Positions 8,385 to 16,281 of a stretch of DNA of 64,000 bases are shown here, in pieces. Below the pieces are notes generated by a model, which was not told the DNA's origin, searched no databases, and was given only the letters and a program-made list of their open reading frames with translations. The position numbers were made by a program, and so were the translations under genes. Each line of letters opens with the position of its first letter. The first letter of the stretch is position 1. Source of the DNA: JAPOXR01 sp965199765 (GTDB taxonomy: Bacteria > Pseudomonadota > Alphaproteobacteria > Rhodobacterales > Rhodobacteraceae); contig CBDATC010000002.1 in the NCBI GenBank assembly GCA_965199765.1, positions 868,001-932,000 of the forward strand, read 5' to 3'.

Positions 8385-9593
8385 ATGCCTGCTCAGTCAA
8401 AAATCTCTCGCCGAATGTCTCAGAGTGCCGTTGTCCAAGCGATTGCAACCTATGGCCCCGTCTCACGCGCAAGCGTCGCTAAACTGACAGGTCTATCGAA
8501 ACAAACGATCTCTGAAATTGTCGGGAACCTTGAGGCAGACGGCTGGGTTCGCACGGTGGGTGAGACTGAGGGGCATGTTGGACGCCGCGCCGTCGTTTAC
8601 GAAATTGCCCCTGACGCGGCGACCGTTGCCAGCGTCGATTTGGGGGGAACCAAGGTCCGGGTCGCGGTATGCGATCTCACTGGATGCGTTCTGGACGAAC
8701 GGACAGAACCAACTGAACAAAGCGGCGGCAAAAAAGTTGTAGAGCAAGTCAGTAGGATGGTGCGCGCAACCGCAGCGAGTTCTGAGTATGGTGGATTGAG
8801 GTTTGTCGTTGTTGGTGTTCCGGGTGTTCCTGACACAGCCACTGGCGCGATCCATATGGCTCCAAACATTTCTGGAATAGATCAGATTGACCTTGCAAAC
8901 GAGCTCAATGAACGCCTTGGAGTTGAGGTTCTTGTCGAAAATGATGTGAATCTTGCCGCCCTGGGCGAACATTGGATGGACAACCGGGAAAGCGAGGATG
9001 ACCTGGTTTTTGTTTCAATCGGAACAGGCATCGGCGCGGGCATTGTCGTTGAGGGAAAACTCATGCGCGGTGTGTCCGGTGCTGCTGGTGAGATTGGGTT
9101 TCTACCATTTGGCGCAGACCCCTTTGAGACAGAAAGCCTGAAAACTGGCGCACTGGAACGCGTCAGTGCGACCGAAGCGATCATTGGTCAATATCACGAC
9201 TTATCCGGCAAGACTCTGAGCGTGCCCGCTATCTTCGATGCCGCAAATGCTGGCGACGCGGATGCCAAGAAAACGCTGCACAACGTCGCTTTGCAAATTG
9301 CGCGGGCCTCAGCTGCCATCATCGCCGTTCTCGATCCGTCCTTGATTATCATGGGCGGTTCAATCGGTGCCAGGGAAGAGTTGATGCAGCGGGTCAGCAC
9401 GTTCCTCGAACAATGCTTCCCCCGCACCGTTTCAATTCAGCCCTCCAGACTTGGCGCATATGCTGCCTTGGCGGGGGGAGCCTCCATTGCGCTTTCACAT
9501 TTGCACATGTCGCTCTTCGCGGAAGGACAAAAGGGCGCTGAAATCCGCGTACCGCCACCTGCCTTCGAGAGCTTTCAGGCCGGTGTGTCATGA
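8385..9593 (+). CDS. ROK-family transcriptional repressor (NagC/Mlc/XylR type)
   Basis: 402 residues. An N-terminal winged helix-turn-helix (VSRASVAKLTGLSKQTISEI, residues about 26-45) is followed by a ROK sugar-binding domain with SVDLGGTKVRVAV, VENDVNLAALGEHW and GTGIGAGIV. The segment after GAAGEIGFLPFG lacks the Cys-rich zinc motif (C-x-C-G-x2-G-C) of many ROK members. The gene overlaps the M20 gene by four bases and probably controls it and the sugar ABC operon from which the IS debris now separates it. The inducer is presumably a phosphorylated amino sugar or similar. Confidence 0.87.
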   Translation: MPAQSKISRRMSQSAVVQAIATYGPVSRASVAKLTGLSKQTISEIVGNLEADGWVRTVGETEGHVGRRAVVYEIAPDAATVASVDLGGTKVRVAVCDLTGCVLDERTEPTEQSGGKKVVEQVSRMVRATAASSEYGGLRFVVVGVPGVPDTATGAIHMAPNISGIDQIDLANELNERLGVEVLVENDVNLAALGEHWMDNRESEDDLVFVSIGTGIGAGIVVEGKLMRGVSGAAGEIGFLPFGADPFETESLKTGALERVSATEAIIGQYHDLSGKTLSVPAIFDAANAGDADAKKTLHNVALQIARASAAIIAVLDPSLIIMGGSIGAREELMQRVSTFLEQCFPRTVSIQPSRLGAYAALAGGASIALSHLHMSLFAEGQKGAEIRVPPPAFESFQAGVS

Positions 9594-10852
9594 GTGAGAA
9601 CCCGCTCCTAGAACGATTGACCGCTGCCCAAAATGCGCAGTCGGATGTGGCATTGCTGCGCGAGGCCTTGGCGATTGATAGTGTGACGGGGAACGAGAGC
9701 CAATTTGCGCGATTTCTGGAAACGCAACTATCAGAACTCGGCCTCGCCACCGGGATTGGGGCATTTGAAGATACGCGCGAAAACGTCTGGGGCGTTCTGC
9801 CCAACGACGGGCCCAACCTCATGGTGTTGGGCCACACGGATACGGTTCATGTACGCGGTTGGGCAGAACACTGGCAAAATGATCCCAGAAAAAACCCATT
9901 CGGTGGCATCGAAGTCGATGGTCAAATCTGGTCGCGCGGTGCCAGCGACCTCAAGGGCGGGATTTGCGCCGCCATTGCAGGATACCGTCTGTTACAACAT
10001 GTCGGCGTGCAACCGTCCTGCGGACTGACCTTCGCGTTTGTGGGCGACGAAGAGAGCGGCGAGTCCGGTAGCGGCGTTAGCGCCGGAGTCAAGGATTTGG
10101 TACATCGCATCGCAGCAGGCGCGATCCCCCGCCCGGATTTTGCTGTCTACGTCGAACCTACGAACTTAGCTGTTTATACCGCCCAGATTGGCTTTTTTAT
10201 CGCCGACATCTCTGTCACAGGCAAAACAGCCTATTTCGGCACTCCCGAACTTGGCATCGATGCCTTGAAAGCAACGCACCAGTTGCTGTCGTGCATCTGG
10301 GAACATGAAGCCGAACTGAATACGGGTCCGCGTCATGATCTTGTCGGCACATCTTCGATTCTGGTGACCGATATCGGGGGTGGTGGATTTATTGCCGTGC
10401 CTGGGGAATGCGGCGTGTCACTGATCCGCAAACTTCGACCCGGTGAAGCACTTGATGACGCGATCTTTGCCTTTGAAGCCACTTTGCGCGTTAAAGATCT
10501 ACCCGAGGGGATTGATGTTGCGATCAGATACCCCGCCGGTCGGGATCATCCGAAGGGAGGCTCCCCGGTCGAAAATGATCCTAACCTTGCCGCGGTAGAT
10601 TTGCTGCAAAACTGCATCCGGGAAATGCGGCCAGAGGCGGGCCAAATTGGCGGTGCGCCTTATTGGTCGGAGATGCCATTTCTGACCGATCAGATAGGTT
10701 GCCCAACCGTCTATTGTGCACCCGGCGACATCTCTGTCGCACACACTTACGAAGAACGTATTGAAGTCGAAGAATACCTTGCTGCGGTGTGCGCCTTTGC
10801 GCTGTTTTTTGCAGGGTTCGGCGCATCTCACTCGCCACAAAATGAACATTAA
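9590..10852 (+). CDS. M20-family metallohydrolase (ArgE/DapE/carboxypeptidase type)
   Basis: 420 residues with the two-zinc M20 signature: LGHTDTVH near residue 82, WSRGASDLKGG near 115 (bridging Asp), GDEESGESGSG near 150 (catalytic and metal Glu), then the dimerisation lid domain and a C-terminal His near VAHTYEERIEVEEY. Family members remove acyl groups or hydrolyse peptides. Translational overlap with the ROK gene suggests that it deacylates or hydrolyses the conjugate imported by the upstream sugar transporter; the substrate is not determinable here. ATGA overlap supports the start. Confidence 0.85.
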   Translation: MSENPLLERLTAAQNAQSDVALLREALAIDSVTGNESQFARFLETQLSELGLATGIGAFEDTRENVWGVLPNDGPNLMVLGHTDTVHVRGWAEHWQNDPRKNPFGGIEVDGQIWSRGASDLKGGICAAIAGYRLLQHVGVQPSCGLTFAFVGDEESGESGSGVSAGVKDLVHRIAAGAIPRPDFAVYVEPTNLAVYTAQIGFFIADISVTGKTAYFGTPELGIDALKATHQLLSCIWEHEAELNTGPRHDLVGTSSILVTDIGGGGFIAVPGECGVSLIRKLRPGEALDDAIFAFEATLRVKDLPEGIDVAIRYPAGRDHPKGGSPVENDPNLAAVDLLQNCIREMRPEAGQIGGAPYWSEMPFLTDQIGCPTVYCAPGDISVAHTYEERIEVEEYLAAVCAFALFFAGFGASHSPQNEH

Positions 10853-10922
10853 TTATATACGTTTGTTGACAGAGCTTCTTTAGATTCCCTGCATTGAGGG
10901 AAACTGAAAAAGGGTGGTTCGA

Positions 10923-11280
10923 ATGTGCGGCAAGGGACCTGGAAAAGCGTTTAGGAAGGGACTCACGATAGTCGATCTGGTCGAGATGTTCCCGACCGAG
11001 GAAAAGGCGCTTTAGTGGTTGGAGAGCGTCTTATGGCCAGATGGCAGGGTATGCCCGACGTGCGGAAGCGGACGAACGCGCGAAGCTTCCCACAGACATA
11101 TGCCCTACTGGTGTTCGGAATGCCGGTCTTATTTCAGCGTTCGCAAGGGGACGTTGCTTGAGGCTTCCAACCAGTCGTTCCGCAAGTGGGTGTACGCGAT
11201 AAACCTTCATATGACCTTGCTGAAAGGCGTGTCGTCGATGAAGCTGCACAGGGACATAGGCGTAACACAGAAAACGGCCC
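10923..11280 (+). pseudogene. IS1595-family transposase fragment with in-frame amber
   Basis: From ATG 10923 the frame reads MCGKGPGKAFRKGLTIVDLV to MFPTEEKAL, then TAG at 11013-11015, then continues in the same frame with WLESVLWPDGRVCPTCGSG. The zinc ribbon CPTCGS...YWCSECRSYF and the block SFRKWVYAINLHMTLLKGVS are typical of IS1595/ISXO2 transposases. Similarity ends after IGVTQKTA at about 11277, before the catalytic domain. It is a dead fragment and marks the left edge of the mobile debris before the tRNA. Confidence 0.82.
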
Positions 11281-11340
11281 GGGGCGGACACCGAGGCCCT
11301 GAATGGCGAAGGGCTGATGCCCTGCGGGCGGATGAACGCG

Positions 11341-11745
11341 CTAAAGCCGCGGAAGCTGCTGCGCCATCCGGCGCGGCATACGCTGCGCGGCGGCTCCTAC
11401 AATGTCGGAGACTACCTTAAGCTGCCTCCGGGGTGATTCCTTGAAGCGGTCCGGTGTTCCCCGTTCCACATCGTCATTCACATTGTTACTCCACCGCGAA
11501 CCTTCGAATGATTCGGAGTAGTATTTTTTGGTTTCTTCATCCCAATATCCTTCGACCCAATTGTCACCCCCTCCTCCGCCTATGCCCGCTCGGACCTGCT
11601 CGAAAGAAGGCGCGCTCCGATGCAGCAATGGTGCGATTATCTTCAATTCGACCGGATTTTCGCCGAATGCTTCGGAACAGGCTGATCCGCCGCTTGAAAC
11701 CGCCGCGGACAGGCAGTATTTTAATCCTGCAATGGCTAAGGCCAC
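11341..11745 (-). CDS. Possible small exported protein, uncharacterised
   Basis: An open frame on the minus strand from a GTG at 11745, divergent from the first AlpA gene. It starts with a hydrophobic run (ALAIAGLKYCLSAAVSSGG) like a signal peptide, then has a Gly-rich patch and a Trp/Tyr-rich, acidic stretch around DNWVEGYWDEETKKYYSESF. I recognise no family. The C-terminus runs towards the IS1595 breakpoint and may not be original. It could be spurious; the biased composition of the middle section is the main reason to keep it. Confidence 0.3.
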   Translation of the reverse strand: MALAIAGLKYCLSAAVSSGGSACSEAFGENPVELKIIAPLLHRSAPSFEQVRAGIGGGGGDNWVEGYWDEETKKYYSESFEGSRWSNNVNDDVERGTPDRFKESPRRQLKVVSDIVGAAAQRMPRRMAQQLPRL

Positions 11746-11764
11746 CGGAAAAAGGAGAAGCCCG

Positions 11765-12007
11765 ATGGCTGATTCGGATCCCGAAACGGCGCCGGCCGAT
11801 CCTCCCATCGACCGGATCGCCCGGATAAGCGAGGTCTCCCGGCTGTGCGGCCTCTCGCGCTCATCGATTCTGAAAGCGGCCAGGGCCGGCCGGTTTCCGG
11901 CGACGGTCAGGCTGCTGGAGCGCTCGTTCGGCTGGAGGATTTCCGAAATCAGCGCATGGATCGAAAGCCGCGAGCGGGTGAATTTCAAAGACATGGATGC
12001 CGGCTGA
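11765..12007 (+). CDS. AlpA-type helix-turn-helix regulator, copy 1
   Basis: 80 residues. A MerR/AlpA-like winged helix is seen in RIARISEVSRLCGLSRSSIL followed by KAARAGRFPATVRLLERSFG and WRISEISAWIESR, the standard layout of AlpA or excisionase-type DNA-binding proteins (HTH, then the wing with R-x-V). GGAGAAG precedes the ATG at 11765 by about six bases. The gene is GC-rich compared with the chromosome. Such proteins activate integrase or excision genes of prophages and integrative elements. It lies 24 bases before a close paralogue. Confidence 0.75.
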   Translation: MADSDPETAPADPPIDRIARISEVSRLCGLSRSSILKAARAGRFPATVRLLERSFGWRISEISAWIESRERVNFKDMDAG

Positions 12008-12031
12008 GGCGCGGCGCGGGGAGACGGAGCG

Positions 12032-12283
12032 GTGAATGCGCCGGCATGCGACCGGATCGTGCGCATGGAAGAGGTCAAATCGCTGACCGGGCTCAGCCGC
12101 TCGGGGATCATCAGCGCGGTGAAAACCGGACGCTTTCCGGTTCCGGTGCGCCTGCTGGAGCGCTCGTTCGGCTGGCGGCATTCCGAGCTCTGGGACTGGA
12201 TCGAAAACCGGCGGCTGCGGAACCAGAGCCCGAAGACGGACCGGAGCGCGTCGGAAATCATCGTTGAGACCGGCAACGGCTGA
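12032..12283 (+). CDS. AlpA-type helix-turn-helix regulator, copy 2
   Basis: 83 residues with the same architecture as the preceding gene: RIVRMEEVKSLTGLSRSGII, then KTGRFPVPVRLLERSFG and WRHSELWDWIENR. The two share the blocks GLSRS, GRFP, VRLLERSFGWR and WIE-x-R, so they arose by tandem duplication. The start at 12032 (ATG) follows a purine-rich GGGGAGACGGAG segment. It probably belongs to the same integrated element as the RepC-like remnant on the opposite strand. Confidence 0.72.
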   Translation: MNAPACDRIVRMEEVKSLTGLSRSGIISAVKTGRFPVPVRLLERSFGWRHSELWDWIENRRLRNQSPKTDRSASEIIVETGNG

Positions 12284-12337
12284 CTCCCTCCCTCACCAGC
12301 GGCTGTGCGCGGCGGCGATCAGGCAGCCGGGCACCGC

Positions 12338-13320
12338 TTAGCGGCCCTGCCACCCGCGCAGCTGCCGCCACTGAACGGCCTGAATTCCCGCGTCGATGTC
12401 GAGCAGCCCCTTTTCCGCCCGGAGAAGCATCGCATGCAGACAGCCGCCGGGGTTCGCCACCGGACGGGTCGAATGGAACCGGTTGCGATCGATCAGCGCC
12501 AGAGCGAGAATCGCGTTCTCCTTCAGCATGCAGCTCGCCCATTCCCAGACCCGCTTCGAAATTCCCAGCCGACCGCACATGATTTTTCCGGTGATCCGGT
12601 GCTGCTCCTCCTTGTCGTCGCTCTGCGCCGCCGCCTCTTTCAGCGCCTTTTCGAAATCGCAGCTCATGAGAGTCAGCAAAAGACTACGGATTCGGCTGCA
12701 CGGCCGCCGCGCGGCCGGCTCCGCCAGCCCGTGCTCGGCTAGCGAGTTGTGAATCTGGCTTCCCAGCAGGCTTCCCCGCTTGACCGAATGTCCAATGCTC
12801 TCCAGCCGTTTCGGAGATCCGTTCTCCTTTGGAGATCCGGCTTTTTCCCGTTTCCCATCCGCAGTCATCCTCCCGACGATGAGAAAAATCCGTCGGAGTC
12901 CCGAAATTTTCGCAGAAATCCGGGCCAGGGCCGGGGCCGTCCGCATCCGCGGCGGGCGGACTTCGCCTTGCCGCGGGCGGCGATCAGTTCGTAATAGCGC
13001 ACCGCGGGCTCGAAGGAAATGCCCTGGAAATCGTTGGACGCTCCGTCCCCCCGCCTCCCGGCGAAGCCGGTGCGGATTTCAATCAGTCCGAAACCGGCCA
13101 GCGCGGGCCACCGCGCTGAAATCGGTGCGGCGCGTGCAGAATGCCTGCTCGGCGACGGGGAGGACAAGCATCCAGTTGGTCGGACTCGGACATTCGGACC
13201 GGGTCCAGCATTTCGCCGAGCTGTTTTCGGCCAGCACCCCGAACACCTCGAGGGTATTGGCCGTATTGGTGAAATAACGCATCCATTTCTTGATGACGCG
13301 GCGACCGCCCCGTCCCGCGC
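12338..13320 (-). pseudogene. RepC-like plasmid replication initiator, frameshifted remnant
   Basis: Read leftwards from near the tRNA, pieces in different frames resemble a RepC initiator. One reads LAGFGLIEIRTGFAGRRGD and ISFEPAVRYYELIAARGK, like the winged-helix end of RepC. After a frame change comes ARISAKISGLRRIFLIVGRM, like the RepC linker helix. The end reads LGISKRVWEWASCML, ALALIDRNRF and NPGGCLHAMLLRAEKGLLDI, like the RepC C-terminal domain ending in the S/N-P-G-G-Y-L motif. At least one frameshift interrupts it. The family call is from memory of the domain pattern and is moderate; the GC-rich composition supports a plasmid origin. Confidence 0.5.
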
Positions 13321-13332
13321 GGGTCAGAAAGG

Positions 13333-13423
13333 TGGCGGAGATGGTGGGATTCGAACCCACGAGACAGTTTTCCCGCCTACTCCCTTAGCAGGGGAGCGCC
13401 TTCGACCACTCGGCCACATCTCC
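13333..13423 (-). tRNA. tRNA-Ser (anticodon GCU)
   Basis: A full cloverleaf on the minus strand. The acceptor GGAGATG pairs with CATCTCC, the D arm has GCCGAGTGGTCGAAGGC, the anticodon stem-loop has GCT at plus positions 13387-13389, the long variable arm is typical of serine tRNA, and the T arm reads GTGGGTTCGAATCCCAC. The 3' CCA is encoded at 13333-13335. Its 3' end faces the mobile debris at 10.9-13.3 kb, the usual geometry for an element integrated into a tRNA gene. Confidence 0.95.
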
Positions 13424-13684
13424 ACGGGCTCCATACAGCTTTCTAGTGGTACAGGGCAAGAGTAGACAATTAGCGTTAATCACCCTCGGGGAGATTTCCG
13501 AGCAACCTCGCGAAAGATTGACCGCAGAGAAAAAGTTCCATAAATTTGATTGCATAAATGCATGTATCTCCTTGCCATTGGTTGATACCCAGCAACGCAA
13601 GAGAGACGGCAAACGATCTGGTTTAGCAGATGCAGCGTGCGACAAATGTGGTTGGAAATGTAGAAGATGAGTTAGGAGACCAGA

Positions 13685-14548
13685 ATGCTTAAATTCTTAA
13701 TTGCCGGAGCTGCGGCGACGATCCTTGCGACAACAGTCGGCTATGCAGATTCGCTGGATGATATTGCCGAGCGAGGCAAGATCGTCGTCGGCGTGAAGGC
13801 AGATTATGCACCATGGGGCATGCGCGATGCTGCTGGCAACCTCGTCGGCATGGAACACGACATGATCGATGACTTTGTCGCACGAGTCAGCGAGGCTGTG
13901 GGCAAGCCGATTGAACTTGAAAAAGTGGTGGTCGTCGCATCCAATCGGATGCAGTTCCTGGAACAGGGCAAGATTGATATGTTCATCGCAACCATGTCAA
14001 ATAAGCCAGACCGCCGAAAAGTAGTCGGAATTGTGCAGCCGGACTACTATTCTTCGGGTGTCGCGGTTTTTGCCCACAAGGATTCCGGAATCGACAGTTG
14101 GGAAAGTCTTGAAGACAAAAAGATCTGCGGCATTCAAGGTGCTTGGTACAATAAGGATCACGGCCTCAAGAATGGTGCTGAAATCGTCGCATTCAAGGGT
14201 GTGCCAGAAGTCGAAAAGGCACTCTTAGACGGTCGATGCGTCGGTTGGATTTACGATGACAGCGCCTTCATTCCACGCAAAGTCAACGACCCCGAGAAGT
14301 GGGCCGATTACTCAATCTCGACCCCGGTTGTCGCTGATGTGCCATGGGGTGCGGCAGTTCCTCATGGTGAAACTGAAGGAAGACTGGGCAAGCTGTTGTC
14401 TCAGGCAATTATCGACTGGCACAAATCAGGATTACTCATCGAGCTTGAGGCGAAATGGGGAATTCCGCCAACCGCGTGGTTAGCGGGAATGCAGCAGGCT
14501 TGTCTTGCTGAAGAAAAAATCTGTAACGACGCCTACGACGACGAATAA
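13685..14548 (+). CDS. Amino-acid ABC transporter substrate-binding protein (SBP_bac_3)
   Basis: 287 residues with a signal peptide (MLKFLIAGAAATILATTVGYA) and the family-3 opening IAERGKIVVGVKADYAPWGM. Other landmarks are MEHDMIDDF for the specificity loop and DSWESLEDKKICGIQG at the hinge. TTAGGAGA precedes the start. It is the first gene of a six-gene operon ending in two dimethylglycine/sarcosine dehydrogenase-like enzymes, so the ligand is probably an N-methylated glycine or betaine-like compound (inference). Confidence 0.9.
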   Translation: MLKFLIAGAAATILATTVGYADSLDDIAERGKIVVGVKADYAPWGMRDAAGNLVGMEHDMIDDFVARVSEAVGKPIELEKVVVVASNRMQFLEQGKIDMFIATMSNKPDRRKVVGIVQPDYYSSGVAVFAHKDSGIDSWESLEDKKICGIQGAWYNKDHGLKNGAEIVAFKGVPEVEKALLDGRCVGWIYDDSAFIPRKVNDPEKWADYSISTPVVADVPWGAAVPHGETEGRLGKLLSQAIIDWHKSGLLIELEAKWGIPPTAWLAGMQQACLAEEKICNDAYDDE

Positions 14549-14567
14549 TTCGTCAATGCCACCGGCT

Positions 14568-14591
14568 GTCGCCGCAGCGGAATGCGGCGGC
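14568..14591 (+). promoter_or_regulatory. Intercistronic hairpin after binding-protein gene
   Basis: A 9-bp stem (GTCGCCGCA with TGCGGCGGC, one G-U pair) and a 6-base loop lie 20 bases after the binding-protein stop, before the first permease. There is no T-run. It probably protects or attenuates the transcript so that binding protein is made in excess. Confidence 0.55.
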
Positions 14592-14619
14592 TGTCCCCGC
14601 AAGATGAGCTGGGAACACA

Positions 14620-15357
14620 GTGGACGTCGTTTGGGATTGGTTTCTCTGGCTATATGAGGAACGCGGAATAAATCTCACTATTTTCTATGACGAGTGGGAC
14701 CGTGGCCGATTCTTTTATGGCATTTGGACGACGATTAAGCTCTCCTTCGTCTGCATCGTCTTCAGCATCATTATTGGCATTATCGGCGCATGGCTTCAGA
14801 TGTCGCCATATATCTGGATTAGGCGAGCTGTCCAGGCATACATTCAGTTCTTCCGAAACACACCGCCGCTGATTCAACTTTATTTCTTCTATTTCGCGGT
14901 CGATGCCGCATTGGCGAGCATATTCGGGATTCAAGGTGGCGTGCTGAGCAGCTTCGGTTGGGCCGTCGTTTCACTGTCATTTTTTGCCGGTGCGTTCAAT
15001 GTCGAGATTTTTCGCGCCGGAGTGGAATCAGTTCCTCGTTCAACCAAGGAGGCAGCGGAATCTCTCGGTTATACCCGGAGACAGGTGTACCAGTACGTTA
15101 CACTGCCTCTAGCGTTCCGCGTATGCCTGCCTTCCCTTAACAACAATCTGATCAACCTTCTCAAAACCACAACAGTTGCATACGCGATTGCCGCGCCTGA
15201 AACGCTCTATGTTGCAAATCAGATTTGGTCTGATGAGTACAATGTCGAAGAAATGATGAACGTCGTCTGGGTCGTTTACATTGTTCTCGTCGGTGTGCTG
15301 GTCTGGCTTATGCACAACTGGGAAAAATCAATCAGAGTCCCAGGCTTTGGTCAATAA
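14620..15357 (+). CDS. Amino-acid ABC transporter permease 1 (HisM/GlnP type)
   Basis: 245 residues starting at a GTG, with about five membrane segments and the EAA loop EAAESLGYTRRQVYQYVTLP, which docks with the ATPase. QFFRNTPPLIQLYFFYF is the usual motif of polar amino-acid permeases. An N-terminal soluble extension with several Trp and acidic residues precedes the first helix. It pairs with the permease at 15368 as a heterodimer. Confidence 0.88.
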   Translation: MDVVWDWFLWLYEERGINLTIFYDEWDRGRFFYGIWTTIKLSFVCIVFSIIIGIIGAWLQMSPYIWIRRAVQAYIQFFRNTPPLIQLYFFYFAVDAALASIFGIQGGVLSSFGWAVVSLSFFAGAFNVEIFRAGVESVPRSTKEAAESLGYTRRQVYQYVTLPLAFRVCLPSLNNNLINLLKTTTVAYAIAAPETLYVANQIWSDEYNVEEMMNVVWVVYIVLVGVLVWLMHNWEKSIRVPGFGQ

Positions 15358-15367
15358 GGCTCGGCCA

Positions 15368-16270
15368 ATGGCAGATTCACGCCGAATCACAAAGACAACC
15401 GATCTTCCAGTGATGCTGCCCTTCAGACTAGGCAGCGAAGGCAATTGGGATGCCGCGGGTGTCGTGCGGTATTCATTTCAGCCAATTGTGTCGTGTGCCA
15501 TTTTTGGATCACTGATTTTCTGGCTGCTCGCGGATGCCGTCAATGCGCAGGTTCAGGGCGATCCAAACCAGACAGTATTTCAGACGATCGTCAAATGGAC
15601 GCCACTCATGTTTTGGGGGGCTCCTGGTGAATTCGGCGGATTCGTTCTGAATATCGCCGTCAGCTTCATAGCCATGGGTTTGGGAACCTTCATGGGGCTT
15701 TGGGTAGGCATCGGCCAGGTCTCCATGAACAAACCAATCCGACGGGTATGCTGGGCAATAACCCAACTCTTTCGAAACTCCCCTTGGTTGGTTTTGCTAT
15801 TCTATTTCATGCTGCTCTTGCCTTTCTCAGTTGAGATCGGCGGCGAACGGTTTGATATTCCCGGCTGGTTCAAAGCCACTTTCGCCTTATCACTACCAAT
15901 CATGGCAAATTTTTCGGAAATCGTTCGAGGCGCCATCACATCGATTCCGACCGGTCAGTGGGAATCAGCGGAAAGCCTAGCCTTCAACCGCATGCAAACA
16001 CTATGGCAGATCATCCTTCCGCAATGCGTTAAACGCATGATCCCGCCCTGGATGAACTGGTATTGCATTCTGACTATGTCGACGCCGCTGATCTCGATAC
16101 TAGGCGTGAATGACGGCATGACTCTCACTCAGGATGCATTGGCAGCAGAAGGACGCAGTGAATTTCTGATCCCGATGTATCTGTGGCTCATGTCTTGGTT
16201 TTTCGTCTATAGCTATCCCATTGCACAATGGACCCGGCGTCTTGAACTGCGCTTTGCGGTCGATGAGTGA
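15368..16270 (+). CDS. Amino-acid ABC transporter permease 2
   Basis: 300 residues. The ATG at 15368 is chosen over an upstream frame extension that overlaps permease 1. It has an N-terminal cytoplasmic segment, then helices, the family motif TQLFRNSPWLVLLFYFMLLL and the EAA loop SAESLAFNRMQTLWQIILP. Its stop overlaps a GTG of the next frame (GTGA at 16267), consistent with tight coupling to the ATPase gene. Confidence 0.87.
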   Translation: MADSRRITKTTDLPVMLPFRLGSEGNWDAAGVVRYSFQPIVSCAIFGSLIFWLLADAVNAQVQGDPNQTVFQTIVKWTPLMFWGAPGEFGGFVLNIAVSFIAMGLGTFMGLWVGIGQVSMNKPIRRVCWAITQLFRNSPWLVLLFYFMLLLPFSVEIGGERFDIPGWFKATFALSLPIMANFSEIVRGAITSIPTGQWESAESLAFNRMQTLWQIILPQCVKRMIPPWMNWYCILTMSTPLISILGVNDGMTLTQDALAAEGRSEFLIPMYLWLMSWFFVYSYPIAQWTRRLELRFAVDE

Positions 16271-16281
16271 GGGCCGCCGCC

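Noticed and set aside
11845..12267. Open frame overlapping both AlpA genes
   Set aside because: High GC makes long chance frames; AlpA frames show conserved motifs and ribosome sites, this one does not.
13019..13465. Plus-strand open frame running through the tRNA
   Set aside because: It reads through the complement of tRNA-Ser and has no family features.
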